A stretch of 64,000 nucleotides of DNA from Blumeriella jaapii (GCA_009599575.1 VWND01000001.1:496001-560000), one strand, 5' to 3'; shown: positions 23,101-35,166, counted from the stretch's first letter. Program-made: numbers and translations. Notes: a model not told the origin generated them from the sequence alone.

Positions 23101-25394
23101 GCTATATACGTTCGCAAAATGTTCCAAAAGTTCGTTAACGCTAAATTACAGGCCGATATTCGAAAATCTAAATTCAACGTTACACGAACCCGTTATTTAG
23201 GCTTTATCATTTCGACTAAAAGCCTAAAAGTAAATCCAAAAAAAATCTTCGTAATCGCTTATTAAAAGCTTCCTACTATTGTAAAAAGTATACAAAGCTT
23301 TTTTAGTTTTTATAACTTCTACCGACGTTTTATTCGAAACTACGATATAATTGCAAAGCTTCTGGTCCATTTAACCAAAGCTAACGTTCCTTTCAATTTC
23401 ACTTCTAAATATTAAAAAAGTTTCGACCTTTTTATATTAACCTTTACTATTACACCAATTCTATAATATTACAAGCAAAACCTTCCCTGCATATTAAAAA
23501 CTAACGCTTTCGACGGCGTAGTAGCTTTTGTGCTTTCGCAATTTCATAGCGACAATTGGCTTCTAATCGCCTATTTTAGCAAAACCATAGCCTTCGCAAA
23601 ATTAAACTACGTCGTATACGATAAAAAAATATTCGCAATCGTAAAATCTCTAAGCAACTTTCGTATTAAACTGACTAGTTTAATTTATCAAATCAAAATA
23701 ATTACTAATTATAAAACCTTGGAATACTTTATAACTTTTAAACTTTTAAACGCTCGATAAATACGCTGGGCCGAACTTCTCGCCGATTATAACTTTCTTA
23801 TTACGTACAGACCAAATAAACATAACTCTCTGGCTAACGCACTAACACGTCGTACGAGCGAACTCGACCGCCAAAACTCCTTAAACGCATCCAGCGCCTA
23901 CAAACACTTTTTCGAACCGATTAAATCGATCACCGTTTTTTAACTGAAAAACTTCGACCGCCCACGGCCTCCGAAACAGCTGTTTTTATCGTTTAAATAG
24001 CTGATTTTTTATCCGCACTCCGTATCGTTGATCAGCTTCTCCACGCTAATCGCATAACTAGCAGCCTGATGGCCCTTCGAAAGAAAGCTGTACGAAACGC
24101 TACGAAAAAAAACGATAACAACACTCCGTATATATTTAAACGCGATCTGCTGCTATATTACGATCGCCTAATAATACCAGACGTCGATCATTTTCGTTTG
24201 GCCTTTATACGAAAAATGCACGACCAAATCTTCACCGCTTATCCTAGCGCTCGCAAAACTACGCAATTGCTTTCGGACCAATATTATTAGCGAAATATAA
24301 CAGCCTTCGTAAAATAATATTATCGCAACTGCTACGCTTATCGAAAAAGTTCTGTTTCAAAAAATAAGCGCCCCGGCCTTTTTCAGCCTTTTTTTATTCC
24401 TAACCACTTTTAAAAGCACGTTATAATAAACTTTTGCAATTTTAACAAAAACAAACACAATTATAATAACGTGTTCGTAATAATAAATCGCTTTTCCAAG
24501 CAAACTATTTCGATCCTCTGCCATAAAAATATCGACGCTCGAAGCTTCGCCAAATTGTATATATTCTACGTATATAAGTATTTTGGCCCTTTAAAAAGTA
24601 TTATTAGCGATCGTAGCCTTTAATATTAGTTTACCTTCTGGTCTGAATTAAACAAAATATTCGGTACGCAATTAAAGCTTTCGACAGCCGCTCATTTTAA
24701 AACCGATAGTTAAACCGAAATTTACAACTAATATCTGCAAAAACGCTTTCGACCCTTCGTAAACTTCTATCAAAACGATTAAAGCGAATTTTTCCTAATA
24801 ATAGATTTCGCCCAAATAATTCTTTTTTACGAGAATCTAGATGGCTTTTCATTTTTTAAAATTGTATACGATTATACTTCCTACATTAATTAAAACTGGA
24901 AGCTCGATACTTCCCCCTCTCCTAATCCCTTACATAAGCTAAACGCAAACGAAGCTCGTACGTACGCTCGCCGCCATTACGACGCCTAAAACCTCGCCAA
25001 ATCGCACCTCTAACAAATACACGATAAAATAAAAAAAAATGCGAATAAATCTCGCCGCGCGATCGATTTTAACGTTGGCGACTACGTATGGCTCGATATG
25101 CGTCCATTTCCGACCTCCCGGCTTTTCCGCAAGCTCGACAACCCTACAAACGGCCCTTTCAAAATTGTAGCCAAAATTTTCGACAACGCTTTCAAGCTAG
25201 ACCTTCCTAATACTATAAACGTACACCCAGTTTTTTACGCTAGTCGACTGCGTAAAGCAGCTAACGACGCGCTTCCAGATCAGATTAACCCAACCCCTGA
25301 ACCTATTAATATAATTGGTAAACTTAAATACGAAATCGAAAAATTAATCGCCTGTCGAATACAGCGGAAAACTCTTCAGTACAAAGCTTTTTGA
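20158..25394 (+). pseudogene. Decayed gag-pol of the Ty3/gypsy element
   Basis: No continuous frame remains. Pieces seen: gag-like sequence at about 20,158-20,960; protease-like at about 21,400-21,580 (ADSKANGYALID, with the catalytic Gly altered); reverse transcriptase at 22,309-23,265 (KKPDGSLRFYIDYRTFNN, LDIRQAFYKIRI, then a YLNN active site); RNase H at about 23,500-23,870; integrase zinc region at 24,069-24,290 (HFRLAFIRKMHDQIFTAYPS); integrase C-terminus and chromodomain-like region at 25,098-25,394 (NGPFKIVAKIFDNAFKLDLP, INVHPVFYASRLRKA). Codons are depleted of C and G at RIP-prone sites. Confidence 0.85.
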
Positions 25395-25622
25395 ATAGGC
25401 TTAAATAAAAATCTCACGTAGTACTCCGCGTTTAACTTTATATACGCTCTCCTAAAAATGCGCGACTTTCATTTGGCGCATAAAAAGCTTCCCGGTTCTT
25501 CTGCAAAACTTATAAACTGGCTGAAAGCGTATTCCGAAAGTTTAAATTCGTACGATCATTTGGATAGCGACGTACCAATAAATAAAAACTCGAAAGCGCG
25601 CTTTTTTCGAACGGGAGAATAA

Positions 25623-25892
25623 TATAACGATTCACTTTTTTGCCACCTCGTATATCATCTTAGCAACTACGTATAGTTACAAACTTCCTGGTCTTCTGGT
25701 GGGTTTCCTATTAATTATGGAAACTATCATGTATATAAAGCTCTCTTTCTTTAGCAATCTCTGCCTTTTGCAGTTATTAATTCTAAATGAATATCTTTGT
25801 TGTTACAGAACCAAAAGCTCGTTTCTCATACCATATGAACACGGCGACCAGTTGACTGATCTCCCAGCCCTTCGACTGATTAAATCGTCACA
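25623..25892 (+). repeat. 3' LTR
   Basis: 270 bp, starts TATAACGATTCAC (TG mutated to TA) and ends AAATCGTCACA, followed by the GTAAA duplication at 25,893-25,897. Confidence 0.9.
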
Positions 25893-26244
25893 GTAAATTC
25901 GAAAGAAATATTTTAATTTTTTAATAAATCTTTTGTTTTGTATATAATAGCTTAGGAACGATTAATAATTTCGCGGAATTAAAAACGATTTTAAACATGC
26001 AATTATTATTTAAAAACTGCGTTAATTTCGTTTTTTTAAATACGATCAAAAACTTTTAAAAAATATAAAATAATTTTTCGATTGCGCTAAAAAAAACTTT
26101 AATTGAAATTCTTCGGGAAAATAGCTGAGTATTTCGTTTAATTTAATATAAATCGTATTAATAAAACTTTAAAAGCATTTTGCTTTTCGAAGAATTCGTT
26201 TTTTTTTTTATTTGTTTTGTTATCGCTTATATTATTTTGTCGCT

Positions 26245-26278
<34 letters not shown>

Positions 26279-29018
26279 GCTGCTGTTTGCGAGGCGCAAA
26301 TATTTAATTTTTTATTATATAAAAGCAAAAAAAATTGTATTTGCGAAAAGATTTATAATTATATTTTTCGTACTGGTCGAATTGTAAAATATTTATGCGA
26401 CTTTCAGCTTGGGCTAATATACGATCAGCTTTTTTTTAAGCTTTTATACAAAATTTTTTGAAATTGAAATAGAAATTAACGTAATTAAAGCTCGCGATTC
26501 ATAAGCGTTATTTGCTTGGTTCGAACGTTAAATTCAGCTTTTTTTTCTTTTTTAACGTTTTATTCTAAGCAGCAAGCTTTTATTATTTCCATTACAGCAG
26601 TAAGCGTATATATAAAATTCTGATTTTTTGCGCAATTTAAACTAAAGTTTCAGCTGGTTATGCTATTTTTCGAAAATATTAATAATAATTATTTGCAAAA
26701 TAATATAATTAAGCTGGCGTATATAATACGCTTATAATATTTTTGTATTTTTTTTCCATTTTTTTTTAATATATCGACGAAAATACCATTTTTTTTTTAT
26801 GGCCGCGAACATTTCTTTTAATATAATAATCGGAAAAAACAGCAATCGATTGCGATTTAAATAAACGCGTCGCAGCTAGCTTTTGTTTTTCGATTAAATA
26901 AAACTGTTATAAAAATATTTTTTAACGTTAGCAAAAAAACCGTCGTTGCTAAGCTTTTTTTTTATTATTTTTTAAGCGTATTATTTGCAAAAAAAAATAT
27001 TATACGAAATTATAATTTAATCGCATATTCTTTTAAATAAATATTATTTTAAAAGCAAATTGCTTTTTTATAAAATCGTTTGTTAAGCAATATCGGATTT
27101 TTTAAATCAAGCTTTTTTTTCGCATAAAATCAAATGCGAATTTTAATATTTTGATTAATAAACGAGCGTTTTTATTAAAACAAATCTAATTAAAGCAAAT
27201 ACGCTATTCTGCGTATTTAAAGCGGCAAACCAAAAAGAATAGCTTTGTTTCGTTCCACACTGTTTTATAAATGAAATTTATTATAATTATATATTTATTT
27301 TCGGCCAAAACAGCCAATTTGGCTGGATTGTATTAAGCAATATATTATATAAGCTTTATTCTTTTGCTTTTCTTAAAGAAAAATACTTTGTATTTTAATT
27401 TTCGTTTATCGCATATGTTTTTTTGCAGCAGTTAGCTTTTCGTAAATAAATTGATTTTTTTTATCGATTATTTTGCGGTCGTCGATTTGCATTTTTCCGT
27501 TTTGCTTAAATAATTTGTTTTATTTATTGATTTTGTTTTTATTAACGTGTATTTTATCCGCAATTTCGAGCTTTTAGCGAAATTAAATAAAAGCAATTTT
27601 TGTTTATAAAAAGCTGGCGTATAAAAAAAGGCTCAGCATCTTTTATAAGCTTTTTTTCGGCGATTTAACGAATTATATTATTAGGTTTTAAAATATCGGA
27701 TTCGGCGAAAGTATAAAAATATAGCTTCGAAATGCGTTGTAAAATAATATCTGCTTTTAAAATTAATAAAACAATTTTAAAGCTAAAATAATACTTCGTA
27801 AAATTAGCGTTTCTACGAATACTGGTGCGATCGTATATCGTATTAATAATTATGTTTTTTAAGCGTTTATAATGGCAGTTCTATTACTAAATGTTTTTGT
27901 ATTCGTTTTTTTTTTCCGATAAACGTTCGAAACGTACGAAAAGTAAATGTTAAAGTCTTTTTTGCTAATATTTTATAAAATTTGTAAAATAATAATCGCA
28001 AAAGAAAAAAAAAAATTATTGCGTTATTTCGCGAAATTAAAAGAATTGTTCAAAATAAATTAGCTCGCGGTTTGATTTTTAAAAGTATTATATTTTACAA
28101 CGCGCTTTTTTTTGCTTTTTTTGCAATAAAAAACGGTATAATTCTGATCGGCGAAAAATCGTTTGGATTTTCGAATAAATCGTTTATATTTTTTTGTTTA
28201 ATTTGAAAATTAACAAAATTGCTCGAATACTAATATATAATACGTACAACGCAATACGTATAACAAAAAAGCCAAGATTGTCAAATACCGATTATAATTG
28301 TTTTTATATAAATAAATCGGAAAATTTCGTTAACAGTAACTTATTTGAAAATTACAAGTTTTTTTTTTTATTTTTGTCGGCCGAACTAATAAACAAAGCT
28401 AGGCTAGCGGCGTTTCGCGACGATTTCTTTCATATTTATTTATTTATTTTTATTATCGTTTTAACTTTTTTATATTTATTTATTTATTTTTATTATCGTT
28501 TTAATTTTTTCGCTATTAATTATTATTATTAATTACGTTTATTAGAAAAAACATATTATACGATTTTTTAAATATACGAATACTTATATATATACGCGTT
28601 GCGCGAAAAGCAAAACGTATCCGTCGATATTATTCTTAACGTTCGATACGACAGCTAATTTTTGCGTTTTTTCCGATAATATCCAATATGTTTTTATACG
28701 ATAGCATTTCTTAAGGTCGCAAATTTGTAATTAAATTTGCCGACGATCGTAGACGCAAATAGATGCGCAATTTAAATAATTGCAATTGATATCGGCTTTT
28801 ATACGATAATTGCTATAATATTAATAAAATATTTAATATTTAAATTTTAGTTCGAAAGCTCGCTTTTGCGCTACGATAATATTTATTATATTACTGTACG
28901 ATAGTATTTTTTTAAAATCGCAAGGAAACTATTATTAAAAGATCTGCCTATATTCGTAGCGTATAATTTCGGTTCGGAAGCTCGCTTTTGCGCTACGATA
29001 ATATTCATTATGTTGCTG

Positions 29019-29050
29019 GGATACCGGAATTATATCCCAAAAACAGTGGG
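29019..29050 (+). repeat. Left TIR of E2
   Basis: 32 bp, GGATACCGG start, TATCCCAAAAACAGTGGG end; aligned without gaps to the other TIR of E2 with six differences in the first 28 positions. Confidence 0.85.
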
Positions 29051-29089
29051 TCGTGCACGGACCACCCTACGTCATTCCTTATCATCCCA

Positions 29090-29205
29090 AACCCCCTCTG
29101 CCACCCCCCCTGCCACCCCTTCAGCCACCCCTTAGCCACACCCTCGCATCTCGCACCTTTTATTTCCCACCACCATCATCACCACCATTACCATTATTAT
29201 TATTA
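29090..29205. repeat. GC-rich subterminal CCACCC / CCA tract of E2
   Basis: A C-rich tract of CCACCCC-like units followed by a CCA/CAT run lies just inside the E2 left TIR. It stands out because the rest of the element has been driven to AT. The E1 counterpart at about 33,955-34,080 is longer in its GGT repeats. Confidence 0.7.
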
Positions 29206-29543
29206 TCGATAACTATTATTGCGCGCTAGTTTATATTAGTATTTATAATACCATTATTAATATTCCATTTTGTACTAATATATTATAATTAATTATTCGA
29301 ACTGCGTATTTATTTGCGTCTACGATCGTCGGCAGTTTTGGTTATAAATCTGCGATCCCAAGGAATATTATCGTACAAAAACATATTAGATATTATCGGG
29401 AAAAACGCAAAAATTGGCTGCCGTATCGAGCGTCGAAAATAATATGCAATCTTAAAAAATCAGATCCCGAATCTTCCGTCCGTAATAACTATTAAATATT
29501 AGTTTCGTAATCGGCGATAATTGAATTTGGCGCCTTTTATATA

Positions 29544-29790
29544 CGCTACGAACGTAGGCAGATTTTTTAATAATGGTTTTCTTGCGACCTTAAAGGAATA
29601 CTGTCGTACAGCAATACAGTGAATATTATCGTAGCGCAAAAGCGAGCTTCCGAACCGAAATTATACGCTACGAACGTAGGCAGATTTTTTAATAATAGTT
29701 TTTCTGCGATCTTAAAAAAATACTATCGTATAGCAATATAGTAAATATTATCGTAGCGTAAAAGCGAGCCTTCGAATCAAAATTCAAATA
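29544..29790. repeat. Internal tandem repeat of E2, about 122-bp period
   Basis: The CGCTACGAACGTAGGCAG segment recurs at 29,544 and 29,666, with the following TTAATAAT, TGCGAYCTTAAA and ATTATCGTAGCG blocks in the same order. Reverse-oriented equivalents lie at 28,850-29,010 in E1. E2 inserted at the edge of one unit (TGTTGCTG). Confidence 0.7.
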
Positions 29791-32344
29791 TTAAATATTC
29801 CATTAATATTATAACAGTTATCGTATAAAAGCCGATATTAATTGCAATTATTCGAGCTGCGTATTTACTTGCGTTTACGATCGTCGGCAGACTTGGTTAT
29901 AAGTTTGCGACTTTAAAAAATGCTATCGTACAAAAACATATTAAATATTATCGGAAAAAAAAACGCAAAAATTGGCTGCCGTATCGAGCGTTGAAAATAA
30001 TATCGGCGGATACGTTTTTGCTTTTTCGCGCAACGCGTATATATATAAGTATTCGTATATTTAAAAAGTCGTGCAATATATTTTTTAATAAACGTAGTTA
30101 ATAATAATAATTAATAGCGAAAAAGTTAAAACGATAATAAAAATAAATAAATAAATATAAGAAAATTAAAACGATAATAAAAATAAATAAATAAATGTAA
30201 AAGAAATCGCCGCGAAACGCCGCTAGCTTAGCTTTGCTTACTAGCTCGGCCGATAAAAACAAAAAAGTTTTGCAATTTCCAAATAAGCTATTGCTAACGA
30301 AATTTTCCGATTTATTTATATAAAATAATTACAATCGGTATTTAACAATTTTAGCTTTTTCGTTATACGTATTGCGTTATACGTATTATATATTAATATT
30401 CGAGCAATTTTGCTAATTTTCAAATTAAACAAAAAATATAAACGATTTATTCGAAGATTCAAACGGCTTTCCGCCGATCAAAACTATACCGTTTTTTATT
30501 GCAAAAAAGCAAAAAAAGCGCGCTGTAAAACATAATATTTTTAAAAGTCAAACCGCGAGCTAATTTATTTTAAACAATTTTTTTAATTTCGCGGAATAGC
30601 GCAATAACTTTTTTTTTCTTTTTACGACTATTATTTTATAAATTTTATAAAACATTAGCAAAAAAGATTTTTAACACTTATTTCCCGTACGTTTCGAACG
30701 TTTATCGGAAAAAAAAACGAATACAAAAACATTTAGTAATAGAACTGCCATTATAAACGCTTAAAAAAAAACATAATTATTAATACGATATACGACCGTA
30801 TTAGCATTCGTAAAAACGCTGATTTTACGAAATGTTGTTTTGGCCTTAAAATTGTTTTGTTAATTTTAAAAGCAAATATTATTTTGCAACGCATTTCGAA
30901 GCCATATTTTTATACTTTCGCCGAATCCGATATTTCAAAACTTAATAATATAATTCGTCAGATCGCCGAGAAAAAGCTTATAAAAAATGCTGGGCTTTTT
31001 TCTGTACGCTAGCTTTTTACAGGCAAAATTGCTTTTATTTAATTTCGCCAAAAGCTCGAAGTTGCGGGTAAAATACACGCTAATAAAAACAGAATTAATA
31101 GATAAAACAAATTATTTAAACAAAACGGAAAAATACAAGTCGACGATCGCAAAATAATCGATAAAAAAAATTAATTTATTTACGAAAAGCTAGCTGCTGC
31201 AAAAGATATATGCGACAAACGAAAATTAAAATACAAAGTATTTTTTTTTAAAAAAAGCAAAAAAATAAAACTTATATAATATATTATTTGATACAATCCA
31301 GCCAGATTGGCTGTTTTTGGCCGAAAATAAATATATAATTATAGCAGATTTCATTTATAAAACAGTATAGAACGAAGCAAAGCTATTTTCTTTAGTTTGC
31401 CGTTTTAAACACGCAAAATGGCGCATTTGCTTTAATTAGATTTGTTTTAATAAAAACGCTCGTTTATTAATTAAAATATTAAAATTCGCATTTGATTTTA
31501 TACGAAAAAAAGGCTTGATTTAAAAAATCCGATATTATTTAACAAACGATTTTGCAAAAAAGCAATTTGCTTTTAAAACAGTGTTTATTTAAAAAAATAT
31601 GCGATTAAACTATAATTTCGTATAATATTTTTTTTGCAAATAATACGTTTGAAAAATAATAAAAAAAAAGCTTAGCAACGACGGTTTTTTTACTAACGTT
31701 AAAAAACATTTTATAACAGCTTTGTTTAATCGAAAAACAAAAGCTGGCTGCGACGCGTTTATTCAAGCCGCAATCGACTGCTGTTTTTTTTTCGATTATT
31801 ATATTAAAAAAAGTGCCCGCGGCCATAAAAAAAAAATAGTATTTTCGTCGATATATTAAAAAAAAATAAAAAAATACGAAAGTATTATAAACGTATTATA
31901 TACGCCAATTTAATTATATTATTTTATAAATAATTACTATTAATATTTTCGAAAAATAATATAACCAATTGAAATTTCAGCTTGGATTGCGCAAAAATCA
32001 GAATTTTATATATACGCTTGCTGCTGTAATAAAAATAATAAAAGCTTGCTGCTTAAAAACAAAACGTTAAAAAAGAAAAAGCTGAATTTAACGTTCGAAC
32101 TAAGCAAATAACGCTTATAAATCGCGAGCTTTGATTACGTCAGTTTTTATTTCAATTTCAAAAGATTTTGTGTAAAAGCTTAAAAAAAGCTGATCGTATA
32201 TTGGCCCAAGCTAAAAATCGCATAAATATTTTATAACTCGACCAGTACGAAAAATATAATTATAAATTTTTTCGTAAATATATAATTTTTTTTTGCTTTT
32301 ATATAATAAAAAATTAAATATTTGCGCTTCGCAAACAACAGCTG

Positions 32345-32375
<31 letters not shown>

Positions 32376-33506
32376 CGCAAGCGATAAAATAATATAAGCG
32401 ATAACGAAACAAATAAAAAAAAAAAACGAATTCCTTAAAAAGCAAAATACTTCTAAGGTTTTATTAATACGATTTATATCAAATTAAACGAAATACTTAG
32501 CTGTTTTCTCGAAGAATTTCAATTAGAGTTTTTTTTCAGCGCAATCGAAAAATTATTTTATATTTTTTAAAAGTTTTTAATTATATTTAAAAAAACGAAA
32601 TTAACGCAATTTCCAGATAATAATTGCATATTTAAAATTGTTTTTAATTTCGCGAGATTGTTAATCGTTTCTAAGCTATTATATATAAAACAAAAGATTT
32701 ATTAAAAAATTAAAAATATTTTTTTCGAATTTACTAAATCAGTATTAATTGCAAAGCAAAAGCTGATAAGCGACGCTTTTAATTAGATTAATCGCGTATT
32801 TATAAAAAGCTTACTAAATAAAATTGATATCGATAAAAAATCTGAAAAATTATCGCTTAAACGCGACGCGTTTAAAATAAATATAAAAAACGATAATATA
32901 TTTAATAATTTAAATATTAAAATAAATAATATTGCGACATCTGTTAGTACGATATACGGCTTTTTTTTTTCGATTTATTTTCGGCGACGCCAGCAAAGCG
33001 GATATATTATTTAGAAAAAAGATCGGCAAAAATCGTTATATTAATAAATCTTATTTTTCGGAATTAGCAAATATCAACAATTTTTAATCGTTTATTAAAA
33101 ATTGAAAATCGAGCTGCTACGCGTCTGCGAATAATTAAAAGATATACAAATTCTGTTGCTCGTCAAATAAAAAAACAAAGCATACCTGAGCTATCGCCAG
33201 CGCAATTTTACTTTCGGTCGCCTGCTTAATTCGCGTCGCTTTTTAAAAATTCTATTTTTGCGTATATAATTTCAAATAACAAAATTATAATCGACAGCGT
33301 TGATTTTGAAATTGTAAACTTTCAGAAAGTTTAAAAACGTCGTATTAATAAAAAAAGCGATAAATTGTAAATAAATATAAATAATTATAAAAATATTAAA
33401 CGCGTCGCACAAAACAATTGTTTAATAGGGTTCCGCCCTTCATTTCTTATCTGGTTTATAATTTGTGCATCCTCCCACGTACGGCCACGTGGGCCTTCTC
33501 GCCGGG

Positions 33507-33538
33507 CCCATTGTTTTTGGGACATAATCACGTTTACC
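33507..33538 (-). repeat. Right TIR of E2
   Basis: Read on the minus strand it starts GGTAAACGTG and continues ATTATGTCCCAAAAACAAT, like the left TIR of E1. Confidence 0.85.
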
Positions 33539-33954
33539 TGTTGCTGTACGACAGTATTCCTTTAAGATCGCAAGGAAACCATTATTAAAGGATCTGCCTA
33601 CGTTCGTAGCGTATATAAAAGGCGCCAAATTCAATTGTCGCCGATTACGAAACTAGTATTTAATAGCTATTGCGGACGGAAGATTCGGGACTTGGTTTTT
33701 TAAAATTGTATACTATTTTCGACGTTCGATACGGCAGCCAATCTTTGCGTTTTTTTCGATAATATTTAATATGTTTCTGTACGACAGTATTTCTTAGGGT
33801 CGCAGACTTGTAACCAAAACTGCCGACGATCGTGGACGCAAATAAATGCGCAGTTCGAATGGTTAATTGTAATATATTAATGCAAAATAAAATATTAATA
33901 ATGGTGTTGTAAATACTAATATAAACTAGCGCGCAATAGTAGTTGTCGATAATG

Positions 33955-34080
33955 GTGTGGTGGTGGTGGTGGTAATGGTGGTGGTGATGGGAAGTGAAAG
34001 GTGCGAGGTGCGAGGGTGTGGCTAAGGGGTGGCTGAAGGGGTGGCAGAGGGGGTGGCAGGGGGGGTTTGGGGTGATAAGG
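33955..34080. repeat. GC-rich subterminal GGT / GGGTGGC tract of E1
   Basis: Minus-strand equivalent of the E2 tract at 29,090-29,205: GGTGGT runs then GGGGTGGC-like units and a poly-G. It retains GC in an otherwise AT-driven block. Confidence 0.7.
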
Positions 34081-34106
34081 AATGACGTAGGGTGGTCCGT
34101 GCACGA

Positions 34107-34138
34107 CCCACTGTTTTTGGGACATAATTCCGGTATCC
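34107..34138 (-). repeat. Right TIR of E1
   Basis: Minus strand starts GGATACCGG then AATTATGTCCCAAAAACAG; followed on the plus strand by the target duplication GCCAATAC (34,139-34,146). Confidence 0.85.
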
Positions 34139-35166
34139 GCCAATACCTCAGGTAGAGCCTACCAAGCACGCTCTTCTCATTTTTGCCCCTGCAAGTGATT
34201 TTCTTTAGATATGAATGTATGTTCTGTCTTAGAACAACTATTTTCCCCAACACTTCCTTTCGCTTGCGGCTTTACGCCAATGTGCCTCGGTGGTTGTGTA
34301 ACGCCATAGACGCCCTCAAGACCTCGCCGCAACCTTGGTTTGCCCTGAGACCGTGGCTATGAAAGCACCTCTTATGCTTTTTTCGCTTGTAAGGGAAGGG
34401 CTTACATAGTGGACTCTTACATATGCTTTTTACAAATCACTTACTTCCTCGAAGGCTTCTTATGAATGGAAATCCTCGGCTCATCACGTTTCCGATCCCC
34501 TACGGGAGGTCTGATGATGCTCAGTTCCACTAGCCTTTCTAGTTGTCAAATGATAATAATATCATCATCATAACTATGAGTTCTCTCTAATGTCTTACCA
34601 GTAGTGCTCGTTTTTTTTCCACCTAGCACTGGGCTTATGCCAGGAGAACACCTAGTCTTTTCTGTCTTTTCTGTCTTGTTAACTTCTTACAGATAGTAAT
34701 CTGTGAAGCATTTACACATGGAACAAGACATCAGTCAATGTATCCAAAAACCATCATGCCTCGAACAAGGAGTTATAAACCAAGTCGTACACCACATTCA
34801 AAAACTCACATCGAATCGTTATAGCTGTGAAGCAGAGACAGCGAAGCAGGTACAGCTTGACAATCATCAAAATTACATCTCGAGCGGAAGCTACCGGCCA
34901 AAGAAGCGACCCAACACAAGCTGTACGTTTAGACACCCCCAGAGGAAGATGTCTGAGGTAAGAAGTTCCCAATAGAACGTCGCTGTTCCATGACCCAGAA
35001 CGCCTGTGCCTGCAAACTCCACCCCATCGATCCACATCCTTTCCTCAGTACTCACCAAGATACCATTACTCCAAATCAAGCCTTACCAACCCAACCCAAA
35101 ACCATCCTTTCCTCCCAGCCCCAGCCCAAGCTCACCGGTCATACATACTCTCTGCTTCTTTTGAAT
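34139..35166. other. Intergenic right of the transposon block
   Basis: 1.0 kb returning to normal base composition. No gene, RNA or repeat that I can support. Confidence 0.5.

Larger units (their letters stand above)
19483..25892 (+). mobile_element. Ty3/gypsy LTR retrotransposon, RIP-mutated
   Basis: 6,410 bp bounded by two 270-bp LTRs (TG...CA ends) and a 5-bp target duplication GTAAA (19478-19482 and 25893-25897). It is inserted in E1; the matching place in E2 (32,731-32,735, TTTAC on the plus strand) is an empty site with a single copy. Remnant domains in order are gag, protease, reverse transcriptase, RNase H, integrase with an HHCC-like zinc region, and a C-terminal integrase/chromodomain-like part; RT before integrase identifies the Ty3/gypsy type. 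Every frame is broken by stops and the RT active site reads YLNN instead of YxDD, so it cannot move by itself. A purine-rich tract GGGAGAATAA precedes the 3' LTR. Confidence 0.92.
29019..33538 (-). mobile_element. E2: complete second copy of the E family, inserted in E1
   Basis: 4,520 bp, reverse orientation to E1, flanked by a perfect 8-bp duplication TGTTGCTG (29011-29018 and 33539-33546). The left end starts GGATACCGGAATTAT and the right end read inward starts GGTAAACGTGATTAT. Over its whole length it is the reverse complement of E1 with scattered transitions: for example the long A-run near 32,350 mirrors the T-run near 26,250. It lacks the LTR element, so E2 either landed separately or the LTR element arrived later in E1. 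AT-rich with no usable reading frame. Confidence 0.88.
18673..34138 (+). mobile_element. E1: inverted-repeat DNA transposon, interrupted by two later insertions
   Basis: Outer element of the nest. The left end starts GGTAAACGTGATTAT and the right end (read inward) GGATACCGGAATTAT; both continue with TCCCAAAAACA, giving a 32-bp imperfect TIR. Flanks are GCTAATAC (18665-18672) and GCCAATAC (34139-34146): an 8-bp target duplication with one CA-to-TA change. Without the LTR element (19483-25897 with one TSD copy) and E2 (29019-33546 with one TSD copy) it measures 4,523 bp. The body is AT-rich with stops in all frames; no transposase domain is recognisable. An 8-bp duplication fits hAT, P, Merlin or KDZ-like elements, but the superfamily cannot be assigned from this copy. 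Confidence 0.85.

Noticed and set aside
28194..28532. 112-codon frame inside E1
   Set aside because: AT-rich low-complexity product (runs of Phe, Ile, Leu, Tyr) produced by RIP; the equivalent part of E2 is not open.
29544..29790. CRISPR-like repeat array
   Set aside because: Only two adjacent about 122-bp units with no unique spacers; it is transposon sequence in a eukaryote.
31605..31826. 73-codon minus frame inside E2
   Set aside because: Chance open stretch in AT-saturated sequence; no transposase motif and no support in E1.
18670..34135. TA target duplication of a Tc1/mariner (Fot1-like) element
   Set aside because: TA dinucleotides occur at both outer ends, but the longer 8-bp duplications GCYAATAC and TGTTGCTG explain both E1 and E2 with equal-length TIRs, which TA does not.
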